DNA of 64,000 bases from NCBI RefSeq assembly GCF_900497805.2, contig NW_020954585.1, positions 41,162,140-41,226,139 on the forward strand, given 5' to 3'. Within the stretch, counting starts at the first letter, position 1, and every line of letters starts with the position of its first letter. This DNA comes from Vombatus ursinus. Taxonomy: Eukaryota > Chordata > Mammalia > Diprotodontia > Vombatidae. Under the pieces are notes generated by a model. The model searched no databases and was not told the origin of the DNA. It saw nothing but the letters and a program-made list of their open reading frames with translations. The position numbers and the translations under genes are program-made. Shown here piece by piece: positions 21,365-32,789 of this stretch.

Positions 21365-22430
21365 ACTAAAATCCATATAAAGGTGAATAATAAAATCTGA
21401 AATTTGTACCTACTTTATTTTCTTAGGTAAGAGTAGAAAAATATGAACCATAACCCAGTTGAAGCAAGGGTGAGAGTATTAACTCCAGTGGCAGATTGGT
21501 CAAGAAGTCCTCTTTGACATTTTCTGGAATTCGGTCATCCTCACCCCAGTTGCCTGGTTGCAAAAAGGCCCATGTGATTCCACTGGGCCAGACAGAGCAC
21601 ATGAGACTCCTGCCAACTCTTCCCTCTCAATCTGCCCATACTCCCCTTCTCATCCAATATTCCCTTCCTTCTTTTCCTCATCCTACTTTCTGGGTTCACT
21701 TGGTTGTCTTTGATTCCTTCCAGGGTCTCAGTCCTGCTCCACTTTTCCTAATCAGGTAATCTCTTAGTTCAATCCAGCTGCTTCTAGTTTCTCCCCTTAA
21801 ACAATAACTTCTGTTTCAACATCCTTTAAAATTCCCTAGTTATGAATATTCCTGTATCTCTGACATCATGTGATTACTATGTCCTATAGGGATCCACCAT
21901 AAATCATTATTTTTAAAGAGCTAATTTTAGGACTGTTTTATTATATATGGGGGACATCATAAGCACCAAAGAATGAGGAAGAGGATGACCATGAAGATAT
22001 ATAAAGCCTCTTTATTAAAAAAAAGTCATAACTTTTAATGCCACTAACCTGTATTTTGACATCATCAGCTATATTTTTATTTTTACTGTTTATAGTACTT
22101 TGTAATGATGGTGACCTTTTATGATAATCAGATGCATTTCATTTGGGCCAAAAACTGGTGTGAAATCATAGCTTTTTACTGAATGTCATAATATTTTATT
22201 TCATTTGATGAAACAAAAGTTGTCCATGTTGCTAATGCTTCCTAGTGCTTCTGTTCTCACTATGTAATTTTAGATGTTGGATATAGTTGCTAGGAGCTTA
22301 GTGAAACACTTGTATTGAATAGAGTAGGCATGATGACACATTTTTATGTAAGCGAACTCCAAAATGCTTTTAAATTTACGCTATTTTCATCTTTCCCAGG
22401 TTGTGTTGGTTAGGGTACATTGGATTTCTC
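21365..22430. other. Repeat-poor intron
   Basis: 21500-21850 is CT-rich with a faint L2-like feel (cagggtctcagtcctgctcc). The rest shows no recognised element. The 87-codon frame at 21496-21759 has no recognisable homology. Confidence 0.35.
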
Positions 22431-22439
22431 CCCTACCCC

Positions 22440-22525
22440 AACCCCAGGAAGTACATCAACCCTCCATTCCTGGCACAGTCCCTGGCACATCATAGGTAGC
22501 CAGTAAGGACTTGTTGATTGACTGG
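22440..22525 (+). repeat. L2-type 3' end
   Basis: ggcacagtccctggcacatc, ataggtagccagtaaggact, tgttgattgactggtg. Confidence 0.65.
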
Positions 22526-22699
22526 TGTACACGTCAATATTGTGCAGTCACATGTTACACAAAATGAACCTAGCTCCATATCTGTCTTGGGGCTTGACTT
22601 TACAAATGAATTGTAAATTCATCCATTCCTTGGCTATCACACTAGTGCTTCTATGTCACCTCTCCTATCCCCTTTGTTTTGGCCAGATGTTTAAGATGT

Positions 22700-22880
22700 C
22701 ATGTGGTACAGTAATAACAGCCCTGGATTTGAAGGCAGTGGATCTAGATTCCAATCCCATTATTACCCTTGAGATACTGGGCAGGCCATTTAACTTCCTT
22801 GAGCTTCCAGTTTGTCAACTGTAAAATGAGATAATTGGACTAGATGATCTCCAGGGGTCTTTTCTGGATCTAAATCTATG
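22700..22880 (+). repeat. MIR3-like SINE
   Basis: tgtggtacagtaataacagc head, ataattggactagatgatct and tctggatctaaatctatgaa tail. Confidence 0.85.
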
Positions 22881-23094
22881 AAGTTATAAGCTGCCATTCT
22901 GCACAAATGCTAATTATGTTGGCTCACAGTGATTGCCAAGAATGATACCAATGGAGGGAGAAAACCTTTCTTGAATGCCTATCAATACAGTTTGTCAGTA
23001 AGCGCAGGGAGGCAACTCTGCCCAAGAAATGACATTCCTTATCAGTACTGAATCCGTGACCAGGACCATTAGCCCTTGTATTTATTCCCACAGA

Positions 23095-24690
23095 CTTGTA
23101 ACATTTAATTTTAACTCATAATCTTCTCTGATTGCTGGTTTGTCTTCTCTTCCAATGATTGTAAGCTCCTTGAGGACAGGGTCAGTCCCCTCTCATCTCT
23201 CAGATTGTTGACTTTCAGGTTCTGCTGGCTCTTTTTCTTCCAGTACCCTAAATATGGCAATTCTTCAGGGCTATATTTGGTCCTCTTCACTTCATTACCT
23301 GCAATTTTTCCCTTAGTGACCTTATTTGCTCTTGTGATTTCGATAGTCAATTCTAGGCAGATGATTTTTAAATCGACATTTCTATCACTGACCTCTCTCC
23401 TGAGCTCCAAACACTTCTAAATGTCTGTTGGATATCACATTCTGAATATCCTCCTAACATTTCAAATGCAACCCACACAAAACTGAACTCATCATCTTTT
23501 CCTCTAAACCTGCCTTTCCTCCCTAATTTTCATATTAGTTGCACCATTTTCCTAGTCACATAGGCTTGAACCCTTAAAGTCAACTTTGATTTTTCCCTTT
23601 CATTACCCACATATAGTCAGTTGCAGAGTCCTTTGACTATTTCCATTATTAACTTTTTTCCTTTGCATTCCTAATGCCACCCTCATAATTCATCCCTCAT
23701 TACTTCTTGCCTGGACTATTATAAAAGCCTCCTTACTGTTCTCTCTGTAACCAGTATCTTCTCTTTCCATTCAAACAATCACCAAGCATTTAAATGTTTT
23801 GCATGTTTTAGATACTCTAATTGGCAATAAATATATAAAAGCAAAAATGAAAGTTTTTGCTCTCAAGGGGCTGACATTTTATAAGGGAATACAGCAATAC
23901 AGATATAAATACATGCTGAGTAAGTGTGTGAAATACATTAAAAATATAAACTTATTTTTAGGAGCAGGAAGTCACTAGTAAATTGGACCATCTAGACAAA
24001 CTTCATGTAGAAGAAAGGGAAAGAGATAAAAAGCTTTTATTAAGTACCTGCTATATGCCAGGCACTGTGCTAAGTGCTTTACAAATATTATGTCATTTAA
24101 TGCTCACAACAACCCTGGGAGATGTCAAGTACCATTATGATCCCCAGAGTAATTTTCCTTATTCACAGATTTGACAATATTTCTGTTCTGCTCAAAAAGC
24201 CACCTGTGACTCCCTATTGCTAAATGAACAAAATATAGACTACTTAGTCTGTCATTCAAGGCCCTCTACAATCAGGTTCCAACCTACCTTTTAAACTTTT
24301 TCACATGCTATCTCTTCATACGCATTCACATGTCCCAACCACATTAAACTGTTGACCGTTTCCTGATCATTCATGCTGGTCCCCAATGCCTGAAATGATC
24401 TCTCCCCACATCTCTACCTACTGAAATCCTCCCCTTCCATCAAGGGCCAATTCAAGCACCACTACCTCTATGAAGCCACAAGTGATTTTTCCTTTCTTGA
24501 ATTTCTCCTAACAATTTGTTTGAACTTCTCTTGTACACTTGTCATGTTATAACATATCATAATTATTTTATTTTATTCCCCCCGTTATGATAAAATATCC
24601 TTGAAAGCAGAAACTGTTAGTTTTTATCCTTATATCCCCAACACCAAGCACAGTGTTTTGTGCATATTAATTAATTAATGGATGTTTGTT
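23095..24690 (+). repeat. L2/CR1-clade LINE fossil (3' ORF region to 3' end), interrupted
   Basis: 23150-23190 is an L2 tail scrap. From about 23205 the order is that of L2: acctctctcctgagctccaa, aactgaactcatcatctttt, tacttcttgcctggactatt, then after an interruption atcaggttccaacctacct, cctctatgaagccaca and tccttgaaagcagaaactg. The reading frames are decayed. A reversed L2 tail and a reversed MIR lie inside. Confidence 0.85.
23780..24180 (-). repeat. Reversed L2 tail and MIR inserted in the L2 fossil
   Basis: tttgctctcaaggggctgac at 23855-23880 is a reversed L2 3' UTR. 24030-24180 (cttttattaagtacctgcta, ttatgtcatttaatgctcac) is a reversed MIR. They separate consecutive parts of the plus-oriented L2. 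Confidence 0.7.
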
Positions 24691-24764
24691 CGGTTGAATT
24701 AAATTATTCTTTTATATTTATCATAGTGACTAATATAATTATAGTCACATAGGATGTGATTGAG

Positions 24765-24990
24765 AGGCACCCTGGCATCATGGATAGAGGAGGCCTTGGA
24801 TTCTGAAAAAACTTGGCTCAAATCCTACCTTTGACATATACTTAGTGACCACAGGCAAGTCACATAACTTCCCAGTGCCCTAGAAAATTCTCTAAAGACT
24901 ATAAGTTACAGATGAGTTGTTGATTTGCATGGTGGAAGGAATTTTCACACTGTGAATTTCCCACATAGATGAAATCACAGATCCAAATTG
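24765..24990 (+). repeat. Family S SINE
   Basis: caccctggcatcatggatag head, ggcaagtcacataacttccc, agtgccctagaaaattctct, cccacatagatgaaatcaca. Confidence 0.8.
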
Positions 24991-24994
24991 GCAG

Positions 24995-25485
24995 GAAAGG
25001 AGGGGAGGGGAACTAATTAACTCCTGTTTGGTTTGGTTGATTAATCTTCCTAGGGAAATGAACTATGTATTACTGAAAGGGAGAGAATTGACTAGAGGAA
25101 GCAGGGAGGAGAAAAGCCCAGTTCCATTGTTCAGAGTTGACACAGATGCAGAGAGAAAGTTGTGCTAAATAAGCCAGTGCCAGTTATAATATTTGGGACC
25201 TCCTGGGATTTCCTTGATGTCCCAATGGGTTCCTGACTGTTCTGTTCAAGAAGTACAGGTTTATTTGAAATGGTTCCTAATTCAAAGTAAGTGCTTGTCC
25301 TATTGTTCATAAAAAGTGATAACATGAATTTTGTCAATATAAACTCAATTTTTCTTAGTTCCTTGTGCTCTGAATTAATAAGCCTGAAACAAATAAGTAA
25401 AAAAAAGTAACAGATGCTTCATTCATTTGATATTTGTTATATAAAATAAAGCCAACTCAAGATTTTGAAGTAGTAGAGAGACTCT
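24995..25485. other. No recognised feature
   Basis: Contains ggaaaggaggggagggg near 24993-25010. No gene or repeat is recognised. Confidence 0.4.
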
Positions 25486-25489
25486 TAAT

Positions 25490-25785
25490 GGATAATTTAA
25501 CTCTAAGTGAGTTGCATTATCTCTAGGTCTCAGTTTCCCTCTCTGTAAAATAAAAAGATTAGATTTAAAAAATCTTTAAGGCCTTTTTTTTTGGTTAGGC
25601 AGTTGGGGTTAAGTGACTAGCCCAGGGTCACACAGCTAGTAAGTATTAAGGGTTTGTCTGAAGCTGGATTTGAATTCAGGTCCTCCTTACTTCTGGGCCG
25701 GTGTTCTATCCACTGTGCTACCTAGCTGCCTCTTTAAGGTCTTTTCCATCTTAAAATATAAATCATGTAATTCTATGGCTCCTTG
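25490..25785 (+). repeat. MIR3-like SINE split by a WSINE1-like insertion
   Basis: taggtctcagtttccctctc and ataaaaagattagattt precede the insert; gtcttttccatcttaaaata and attctatggctcc follow it. Together they form one plus-oriented MIR3-like element. Confidence 0.8.
25586..25733 (-). mobile_element. WSINE1-like SINE with near-perfect target-site duplication
   Basis: T-run, ggcagttggggttaagtgac, agctggatttgaattcaggt, actgtgctacctagctgcct. Flanks tctttaaggcctttt and tctttaaggtctttt differ by one base. Confidence 0.9.
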
Positions 25786-25949
25786 ACATGACATCTGAGT
25801 ATGTGTAAATCTATTATGACAAGGATCCTGGGAGCTAGAAAGAAAATCTTCTAGCTGAATCCTAGAATGGCAGCAGTAAAATTCAGACTCTTTCGTTCAC
25901 CTTCCTCGATGTATGTCCCTTTTCAGTTACTTATATTCTAGGCAGCAGG

Positions 25950-26090
25950 GTGGGTAACCTGCAATCTCGAGCCCACATGTGGCCCTCTAGGTCCTCAAGT
26001 GTAACCCTTTGACTGAATCCATCATGTTTGGATTCTCACATTCTCAGGTTTCTCTCCCCTCCCTCCCCCTTCTGCAAGCACAGGCAAAGA
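25950..26090. mobile_element. Partial copy of the foldback MITE seen at 46309
   Basis: cccacatgtggccctctagg and tcctcaagtgtaaccctttg match the left arm of the palindromic element. The right arm is missing here. Confidence 0.6.
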
Positions 26091-26144
26091 TAAGATGGCT
26101 AAGCAGATTATAAAGATTTAATAATTAGATGGTTGAAATCTAGT

Positions 26145-26250
26145 ATTTCCAGTAGACTATAAACTCTAAGAACAGGGACTTTTTTTTTGTCTTTGTGTCC
26201 CCAGCAACCAGCACAGCTGTATACAGTAATTGCTCAATAAACACATGTCA
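26145..26250 (+). repeat. L2-type 3' end
   Basis: ctctaagaacagggactttt, gtctttgtgtccccagcaac, attgctcaataaacacatg. Confidence 0.78.
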
Positions 26251-26787
26251 AATTTTGATGATATTCCTACCAAAACAGTTAATTTCCCCAAAGTACAGAT
26301 TATGCATCATTTCCACATGAAAATAGTTCTAAGAGTACCTTGACAATCAAATCAAAGATTATTGTTCAACAGTGTGATATCAATTGACACTATATCCAAA
26401 CCAACCTTTTATAACTTCCTTCCCCTGATGAGAAAATGAAATTATTACAACTTCTGTATTCTCTCAGTTACTTCTAAGTTACAGGCTAAGTTACTTCTTT
26501 TGGTTTTTCGCATTTTGCATAAACGCGGTCACTAGAATTGAGTTAAGCAGATTAAAGTTTAAACAGAACGTGACGAATACTTCAAATACTTGGTGACAGC
26601 TATCATTGTCCCATTAAGGATTCTTTTCTCCAGGATAGACATAACTGCTTCCTTCAGTAAATAGCCATTCTTCATCCTGGTCACCATCATCTTCAGTATA
26701 TCAGTATTTCTTAAATTGTGATGCTACAAAGTAATCACAATATCCCAGATGTACAGTCTGATCAGGGCAGAATATAGCAGGACCCTT

Positions 26788-27034
26788 GTTGTTGCTGTTG
26801 AGTCATTTCAGTTGTGTCTGACTCTCTGTGACCCCATTTGGGTTTTTCTCGGCACAGATACTGGAATGGTTTGCCATTTTCTTCTCTAGCTCATTTAACA
26901 GATGAGGAAACTGAGGCAAACAAGGTTAAATCACTTGCAGAGATCACAAAGCTAGCAAGTGTTTGAGGTCACATTTGAACTCAGGTCCTCCTGTTCCAGG
27001 GCTGATGTTCTATCCACTGTGTCACTTAGCTTCC
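26788..27034 (-). repeat. MAR1-like CORE-SINE
   Basis: ttcagttgtgtctgactctc, tggaatggtttgccattttc, gaaactgaggcaaacaaggt, ccactgtgtcacttagcttc. Confidence 0.93.
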
Positions 27035-27196
27035 CATTCTGCTAATTCTAGACACCATCCTTTTCTTAATGCAGCCTAAGATAGCTTTTTAGCTGCTGTA
27101 TGACACTGTTGATTTGCAATTTTATCTTCTGAGATTCAGCCTATATTCATTCTATATTCTAGCTTATAGAAGTTATTTTTGGATATTTACTCTATG

Positions 27197-27430
27197 ATCT
27201 TGGCCCAGTAGATATAGTACTGGCCCTGGAGTCAGTAAGACCTGAGTTCAAATCCAGCCTCAGATAACTTAATAGCAATATAACCCTTGGCAAGTCATTT
27301 AACTTCTATATTTGCACAATGGGGATAATAATAGCACTTACCTCCTAGGGTTGTTGTAAGGATAAAATGAGGTCATATTTGAAAAGAGCTTTGGAGATTT
27401 TAAACTACAACAGAAATGCTAATTATTAAG
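27197..27430 (+). repeat. MIR-type SINE
   Basis: ggccctggagtcagtaagac head, ttggcaagtcatttaacttc, gataataatagcacttacct, gggttgttgtaaggataaaa tail. Confidence 0.9.
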
Positions 27431-27434
27431 TTAT

Positions 27435-27910
27435 TTAATCTGACAAGTGTGCTAACTATATATTCAATCAAATGATTGATAAAAATGATAAACCATATAG
27501 AGAAAAAGGACACCTCCATAGGGTACTCAGTCCACTGGATATCTCCTTCCAAGCTGACATAAAACCATTAATGACTGCTCTTGGTGACCAGAAATTCAGC
27601 CAGTTCCAAGGGCATCTAACAATACTATTGTCTAACCCACTTCTCTCCATCTTGTCATATAGCATCAGAGACTTTGCCAACTATTTTGCATATCATGTCT
27701 ATAGGATTCTCCTGATTTATCTGTCTGTCTACTAACTTTGTCAAAAAAAAGGAAATAGGAAGTAGTCTGGTATAACCTGTTTCTGGGGAAGTCATACTGG
27801 CTCTTTATGTTAACATCTTCCCTTTCTCTATGTTCAGTAACCACTTCTTTGAAAATATACTCGGGAGGGAGGGAGAAAATTTGGAACTCAAAATTTTATA
27901 AAAAATGAAT
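27435..27910. other. No recognised feature
   Basis: The 27472-27735 plus frame (87 codons) and its antisense shadow show no family resemblance. Confidence 0.4.
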
Positions 27911-27911
27911 A

Positions 27912-28065
27912 GTAGGGGCAGCAAGGTGGTACAGTGAATAGGGCACTGGCCCTAGAGTTAGGAGGACCTGAGTTCAAATCTGGCCTCAGACACTTGACAC
28001 TTAATAACTGTCTTGTGACGCTGGGCAAGTCACTTAACTACAATTTCCTCACTCTCCCAAAAAAT
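27912..28065 (+). mobile_element. WSINE1-like SINE
   Basis: ggggcagcaaggtggtacag head, ggcctcagacacttgacact, ggcaagtcacttaactacaa, A-rich end. AT-rich sequence follows to 28230. Confidence 0.9.
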
Positions 28066-28259
28066 GAATATTAAAAGTTGTCCTTATATGTAATTGGAAA
28101 AAGATACTATTTTAAATAAGGAAAGGAAAATAAGATGAAAATATTGTTTTAAAATTAAATCAAGTTATTTAAATTTAAATTAAATTAAAATACTATTTAA
28201 AAAAGGAAAATATATGATAAAACTTTGCCAACAAAGTCAGACCCACTGGCTTCTTTTTT

Positions 28260-28760
28260 TTTAATGAAGGCAAAAACTACTAAACATTTTAGCTTGATGA
28301 TGTTCTCAAACTGCTGGGCAAGAGCATCCTGGGAAGGAGTTCAGCCTCTGTAATCTGTGCAATTTTCATGCTATGTCCCTATATGAACAGGTAAATGAAG
28401 AAACACCCCCAAATTGCCAAATTAGTGATAGGTGAAAGAACAGACGCAAAGCACCTGACTTGGTTTGTCTTGCAATACTTTGTCTCCTTCTTTTGCTCTA
28501 TAAACAGGTGGGAGTAATTTAAATATTAAAAAGAGTTTATTTTAGCTTCTCCTAAGAATCACTTACAGATGAGTTTTATCTTTTTTTTTTAAACTTTTTA
28601 CAATAATAGCTGAATGTAAACAGACATGGTAATGTTCTCATCTGAAGGAAGATAATACAATGGTACTTTTATGTTACATTTTAGACCTCAACTGTTTGAA
28701 AAATGGAAACTGAACCTAAAATACCTCATCACATTTTCATAAGAATTCCCTTTTTCAAAT
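28260..28760. other. Repeat-poor intron
   Basis: No recognised element. An A/T homopolymer lies near 28580. Confidence 0.35.
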
Positions 28761-28764
28761 GGAC

Positions 28765-29110
28765 CTTGTGCTTTTCAGATGAGGAAACAAAGGCTCAGTG
28801 ACTTGTTCATACAACTTGACCATGTGATTTAGAAGTGTTGAAATTTAAACCCAGATCTTCTGATTCAAAGTGCCCTCTATGCTTTTGTTGTCACATCACA
28901 CTACCTCTTTTTTTTTTCTTTTTGGTGAGGTAATTAGGGTTAAGTGACTTGTCCATGATCAGACAGCTAATAAATGTCAAGTGTCTGAATCTGGATTTGA
29001 ACTCAGGTTCTTCTGCCTCCAAGGCCGGAGCTCTATCCACTGCGTCATCTAGCTACCCCTACTTACTACACTACCTCTTAAAAGTGAAAAGGGCCTTAGA
29101 AATCACTTAC
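28765..29110 (-). repeat. MIR-family SINE split by a WSINE1-like SINE
   Basis: Left part gatgaggaaacaaaggctca and aaatttaaacccagatcttc. The right part (after 29080) is short. The insert sits at 28910-29067. Confidence 0.75.
28910..29067 (-). mobile_element. WSINE1-like SINE with 12-bp target-site duplication
   Basis: T-run, aattagggttaagtgacttg, tctggatttgaactcaggtt, actgcgtcatctagctaccc. Direct repeats acactacctctt at 28898-28909 and 29068-29079. Confidence 0.92.
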
Positions 29111-29227
29111 TTTAAATGCATGTTTAAAATGTGAACAACAGAGCCCCAGAGAGAGGGATGGAGGCCATTCAGTTAGGTTTCAGTAGAACTGGCACCCAGT
29201 TCTCTTCACTACTTATCCCATGCTCTT

Positions 29228-29354
29228 TTCATTCATTCATCCCTTCATAATTTATTAATTGCCTCCTCTGTGCAGAGATTCTACTAGGAACTAGAAATCC
29301 AAAACTGAAAATGGAACAGCTGTTGACCTCAAGGAGCTTACGTTCTAATAGATA
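29228..29354 (-). repeat. L2-type 3' end
   Basis: cataatttattaattgcctc, tgttgacctcaaggagctta, cgttctaatagataata. Confidence 0.8.
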
Positions 29355-29740
29355 ATAATAACCCATATTTATAGATTGAGCTTTAGGATTTGCAAAGCAT
29401 CTTCCCCCCAACAACCTCATGAGTTCATAGGATCATAGATTTATAGCTTGAAGGCACCTTAGAGGCCATCCCAACCCCTCGTTTTACAAAGGAACAAAAA
29501 AGGTATAGAAGTTATGTGACTTGCCCAGAGTCACACAGGTAGGATTTGAACCCAGGTCTTCCTGATTGCAAGTCTGGTACTGTAGCTACTACACCATACT
29601 AAATTTGCATATGTCAAATTGTACCCATTTTACAGGAACTGCTATTCTGAGAAGTTAATTGACTAACACCACTAGTTCACTATTGGAGATGAGACTCAAA
29701 CTTCAGTTTCCTGACTCAAAGTCCAGCACTCTGTCCACTA
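29355..29740 (-). repeat. MIR with a MIR3-like SINE nested inside
   Basis: Outer MIR: acccatatttatagattgag at left, acccattttacaggaactgc and actcaaagtccagcactctg at right. Inner MIR3-like element at about 29420-29600: ggatcatagatttatagctt, gacttgcccagagtcacaca. Confidence 0.83.
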
Positions 29741-29752
29741 AAAAAAAAAAAA

Positions 29753-29820
29753 GATTCATTTATTATTCAATCGAACATATATTAAGTATTTGCTAGGTGC
29801 GGGGCACTCTAGTTAAGTCA
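29753..29820 (-). repeat. L2-type 3' fragment
   Basis: gaacatatattaagtatttg, ctaggtgcggggcactct. Confidence 0.6.
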
Positions 29821-29824
29821 TGCT

Positions 29825-30344
29825 GCTTCTCTTAACATTTTATGGTGTGACATTTCTAGTTCATTATTAAATAACTAGGCAGAAATTGTCCTACTTGAAA
29901 TCTGAACTGAAAAGATCAAAATCTGAAATGAAATGAAGTGTGTTAGGTTGCCAGGGCATGGTGTCATGTGAAAAGAAATTAGAGGATGCTACTGCCGATT
30001 TTCCAAATTTAAAAAAAAAATGAAAAGTAACAGTTATCTAACTCAGAGAATCAGACCTTTCTCTAACCCTGTTTATCCATGTGTCTGGCTGTAATGATAT
30101 ATTATTTAACATCACTCTATCTGTTACCTACCTACTTATTATAGTAGTTAGAAATCAATGTTATGCAGAGCTCTCTAGTAAGAGAGTCTGACTCAATACG
30201 GAAAACATGCTTATCAAAATTTTAGGGAACATTAAGTGGGAGATGACGCGGCCAGTGCAATAGAGACAAAATCAGAATTCAAAAACATCACCACAGCTGA
30301 CACAATGAGTCCAAACTAACAAGAGTCAGTTTGCCAGGGATCAG
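29825..30344. other. No recognised feature
   Basis: A ten-base A run at 30010; otherwise no repeat or coding signal. Confidence 0.4.
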
Positions 30345-30612
30345 AATCAAACTGCAGGATTATAGATTGAGAGCTGGGAGAGAGCTAGGAGGTCCAACAC
30401 CCCATTTAAGAGCAGGGACTGTCTTATTTTTCTGTTGCTATCTCCAGCACTTAACACAGTGCTCTGTACTTTGTAGGTGCTTAATAAATGCTTAGTTCAT
30501 TCAAGAGAACCTTGGGGTTAAATAACTTCCCCAAGGTCATACAGATAGTAAATGACAGAGGCTAGGTTTGAAATGGGTCCTCTGACTCCAGATCTAGCAA
30601 CTTTTCTAACAG
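30345..30612 (-). repeat. MIR3-like SINE split by a plus-oriented L2 tail
   Basis: Outer: attatagattgagagctggg at left, aacttccccaaggtcataca and gtcctctgactccagatcta at right. Inner 30405-30500: agagcagggactgtcttatt, acacagtgctctgtac, aggtgcttaataaatgctta. Confidence 0.82.
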
Positions 30613-30614
30613 TA

Positions 30615-31312
30615 GTCCTTAAGTTTGGTTTATTGTTCAGTCTGCAGTTGTGGGGAACCATGGGGAAAAGATTTAGGGTTATTGAATTGACTAAACTTAA
30701 TATGAGCCAACAGAGCAGCTGAAATAATTTATAAAAACTTAGGGTACATTAATTAAAGTGTCTGAATCAACAGAAGTGAAGGTTAGGTTGTATTCTGCTG
30801 TTATTAGACCACTTTTAGACTATTGTTCTGGGAACATTCTAGGAGGGCCATTGAGAAATCAGCTGCATCCTGAGGATGAAAACTAAGAGGATGATGGGTA
30901 TGTAAACCATATATATCAGGAAGGGGTCAGAGCATTTGTTCTGTGACCTTGGGGGAAATTGCTTTGGTCCTTTGACCCTGTTATTTCTTCCTAATATTAG
31001 CCTTTGACTTTGAACCTGTACCTGTAATTCATTTGAGCTCTTATCAGTCATTGTTTGCTGACTTGTGAATCTTCTCTCTGTTCCCCTAACCCACAGACTT
31101 CTCCCTTTCTTAAAGGCATGGTTGATCTCTAGTGATTTCTTTATCCTTTTATTGGTAGGTGTCTTGATTTCATCCCTCCAGTGTCAGCCCTTCCATCACA
31201 TTCCCTCCACCTCACCCCTAGCCCTCATATATAGAGTCTGATCCTCCAGCTCCCGGGGTTAGTAGGAAGCCAGGCTAGCCTCCACTCTCCAGTAGGTCTT
31301 GGGACCTATGAA
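30615..31312. other. No recognised feature except possible L2 remnants
   Basis: 31075-31280 is CT-rich. No confident assignment. Confidence 0.35.
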
Positions 31313-31325
31313 CCAGGATACTTTT

Positions 31326-32042
31326 TGATTTTTAATAATTTATTTTTAGTTTTCAAGATTCACTTCCTTAAGATTTTGAGTTTTAAATTTTCTCCCCCTC
31401 CCTTTCCTCTGCCCCTTCAAGATAACATGCATTCTAATATAGGCTCTACTTATACATTCATATTAAGTATATTTTCCCATTGGGTATGATGTAAGAAAAA
31501 TTAGAACTAATGGGAGGAACCACAAGAAAGAAACGATAAAACAAAACAACAAAGGAAAAGGAGTGCCAATAGTATGCTTCCATATTCAGACTCCATAGTT
31601 CTTTTTCTGGATGTGGATAGCATTTTCTGGCTTTTTTTTTTTGTGGATAGCATTTTCTATCATGAGTCTTTTGGAGTTGTGTTAGATCTCTGCATTGCTG
31701 AGAAGTGCTAATTCTATCAAAGTCAGTCATCACATAGTGTGGCTGTTACTGTGTACAAGGTTCTCCTGGTTCTGCTCACTTTACTCAGCATCAGTCCATA
31801 CAAGTCTTTCTAGGTTTTTCTGAAGTCTGCCTGTTCATCATTTCTTATAGCACAATAGTATTCCATTACATTCATATACCACAACTTGTTCAGCCATTCC
31901 CCAATTAATGGGCATCCCCTCAATTTCCAATTCTTGGCCACCACAAAAAGAGCTGCTATAAATATTTTTGTACGGGTGGGTCCTTTTCTCATTTTTATGT
32001 TCTCTTTGGGATAAAGACCTAGAAGTGGTATTGCTGGGCGAG
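31326..32042 (-). mobile_element. 5'-truncated L1 (about 717 bp) with perfect 13-bp target-site duplication
   Basis: T-rich left end (the poly-A), L1 3' UTR with ttttctccccctccctttcc, then the ORF2 end region in reverse: atagtattccattacattca, ttcagccattccccaattaa, gagctgctataaatattttt, ggtattgctgggcg. Direct repeats ccaggatactttt flank it at 31313-31325 and 32043-32055. A small internal duplication of tggatagcattttct (about 31614-31660) surrounds a T run. Confidence 0.95.
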
Positions 32043-32059
32043 CCAGGATACTTTTGTGC

Positions 32060-32555
32060 AAAAAGCTATTATAGAAAAGAGACAAACATAATCATTCTGT
32101 AGAGTTGTTGGAAAAGCTATCAATAAGAGGCTTTGTCAGTGACAGAGATCTAGGAATGTCTTGCATAATCTGACCAGGGCCAAAACAGTGAGAGAAACAA
32201 ATGCATGCAATGTCAGGAGACTGAAAAAAAGCAGAGAAAAACAAGAACCAGGAATACTCATCCCTACCAGTAAGAAAGTAGAAGGTCAAGTTGTAATGGA
32301 ATTATCATTTTTGTTCCCATTTAGAAAAGATGATAAGTGTTTTAGTCTTTGACCTTTGGTCACCCTAGCATGGGTGGACTTGTACTAAAGTAGAGAGTCC
32401 CCCGGATTCTGTTGTTGAGGCCCAGGGGAATAAACTGGTTCATCCTTATACCCTACAGGAGAAAAGCCTCGTGCAGGAAAATGAAGACTGGACAGGTTTC
32501 TTTAAATAATCAAACCCTAGTGGTTTGGGATGGTAAAAAAAAAAAAAATGAGATT
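32060..32555. other. No recognised feature
   Basis: Short frames only. Thirteen As near 32535. Confidence 0.4.
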
Positions 32556-32559
32556 ACAT

Positions 32560-32785
32560 CTATAGAAGTTGCTAAGTGGTGCAGTGCTGAACCTGGAGTC
32601 AGAATTAAAATCTAACCTCAGATACTTAATAACCGTGTGGCCGTGGACAAGTCACTTTAACCCCTGCCTACCTCAGTTTCTTCACCTATAGAATGAGGAT
32701 AATAATAGCACTTACTTCCTCTGGTTGTTGTGAGGATGTTTGTAAAGTGCTTTGCAAATTTTAAAACACAAGCTATTATTGTTAT
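32560..32785 (+). repeat. MIR-type SINE
   Basis: agttgctaagtggtgcagtg head, acctcagtttcttcacctat, gataataatagcacttactt, aaagtgctttgcaaatttta tail. Confidence 0.9.
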
Positions 32786-32789
32786 CTTT

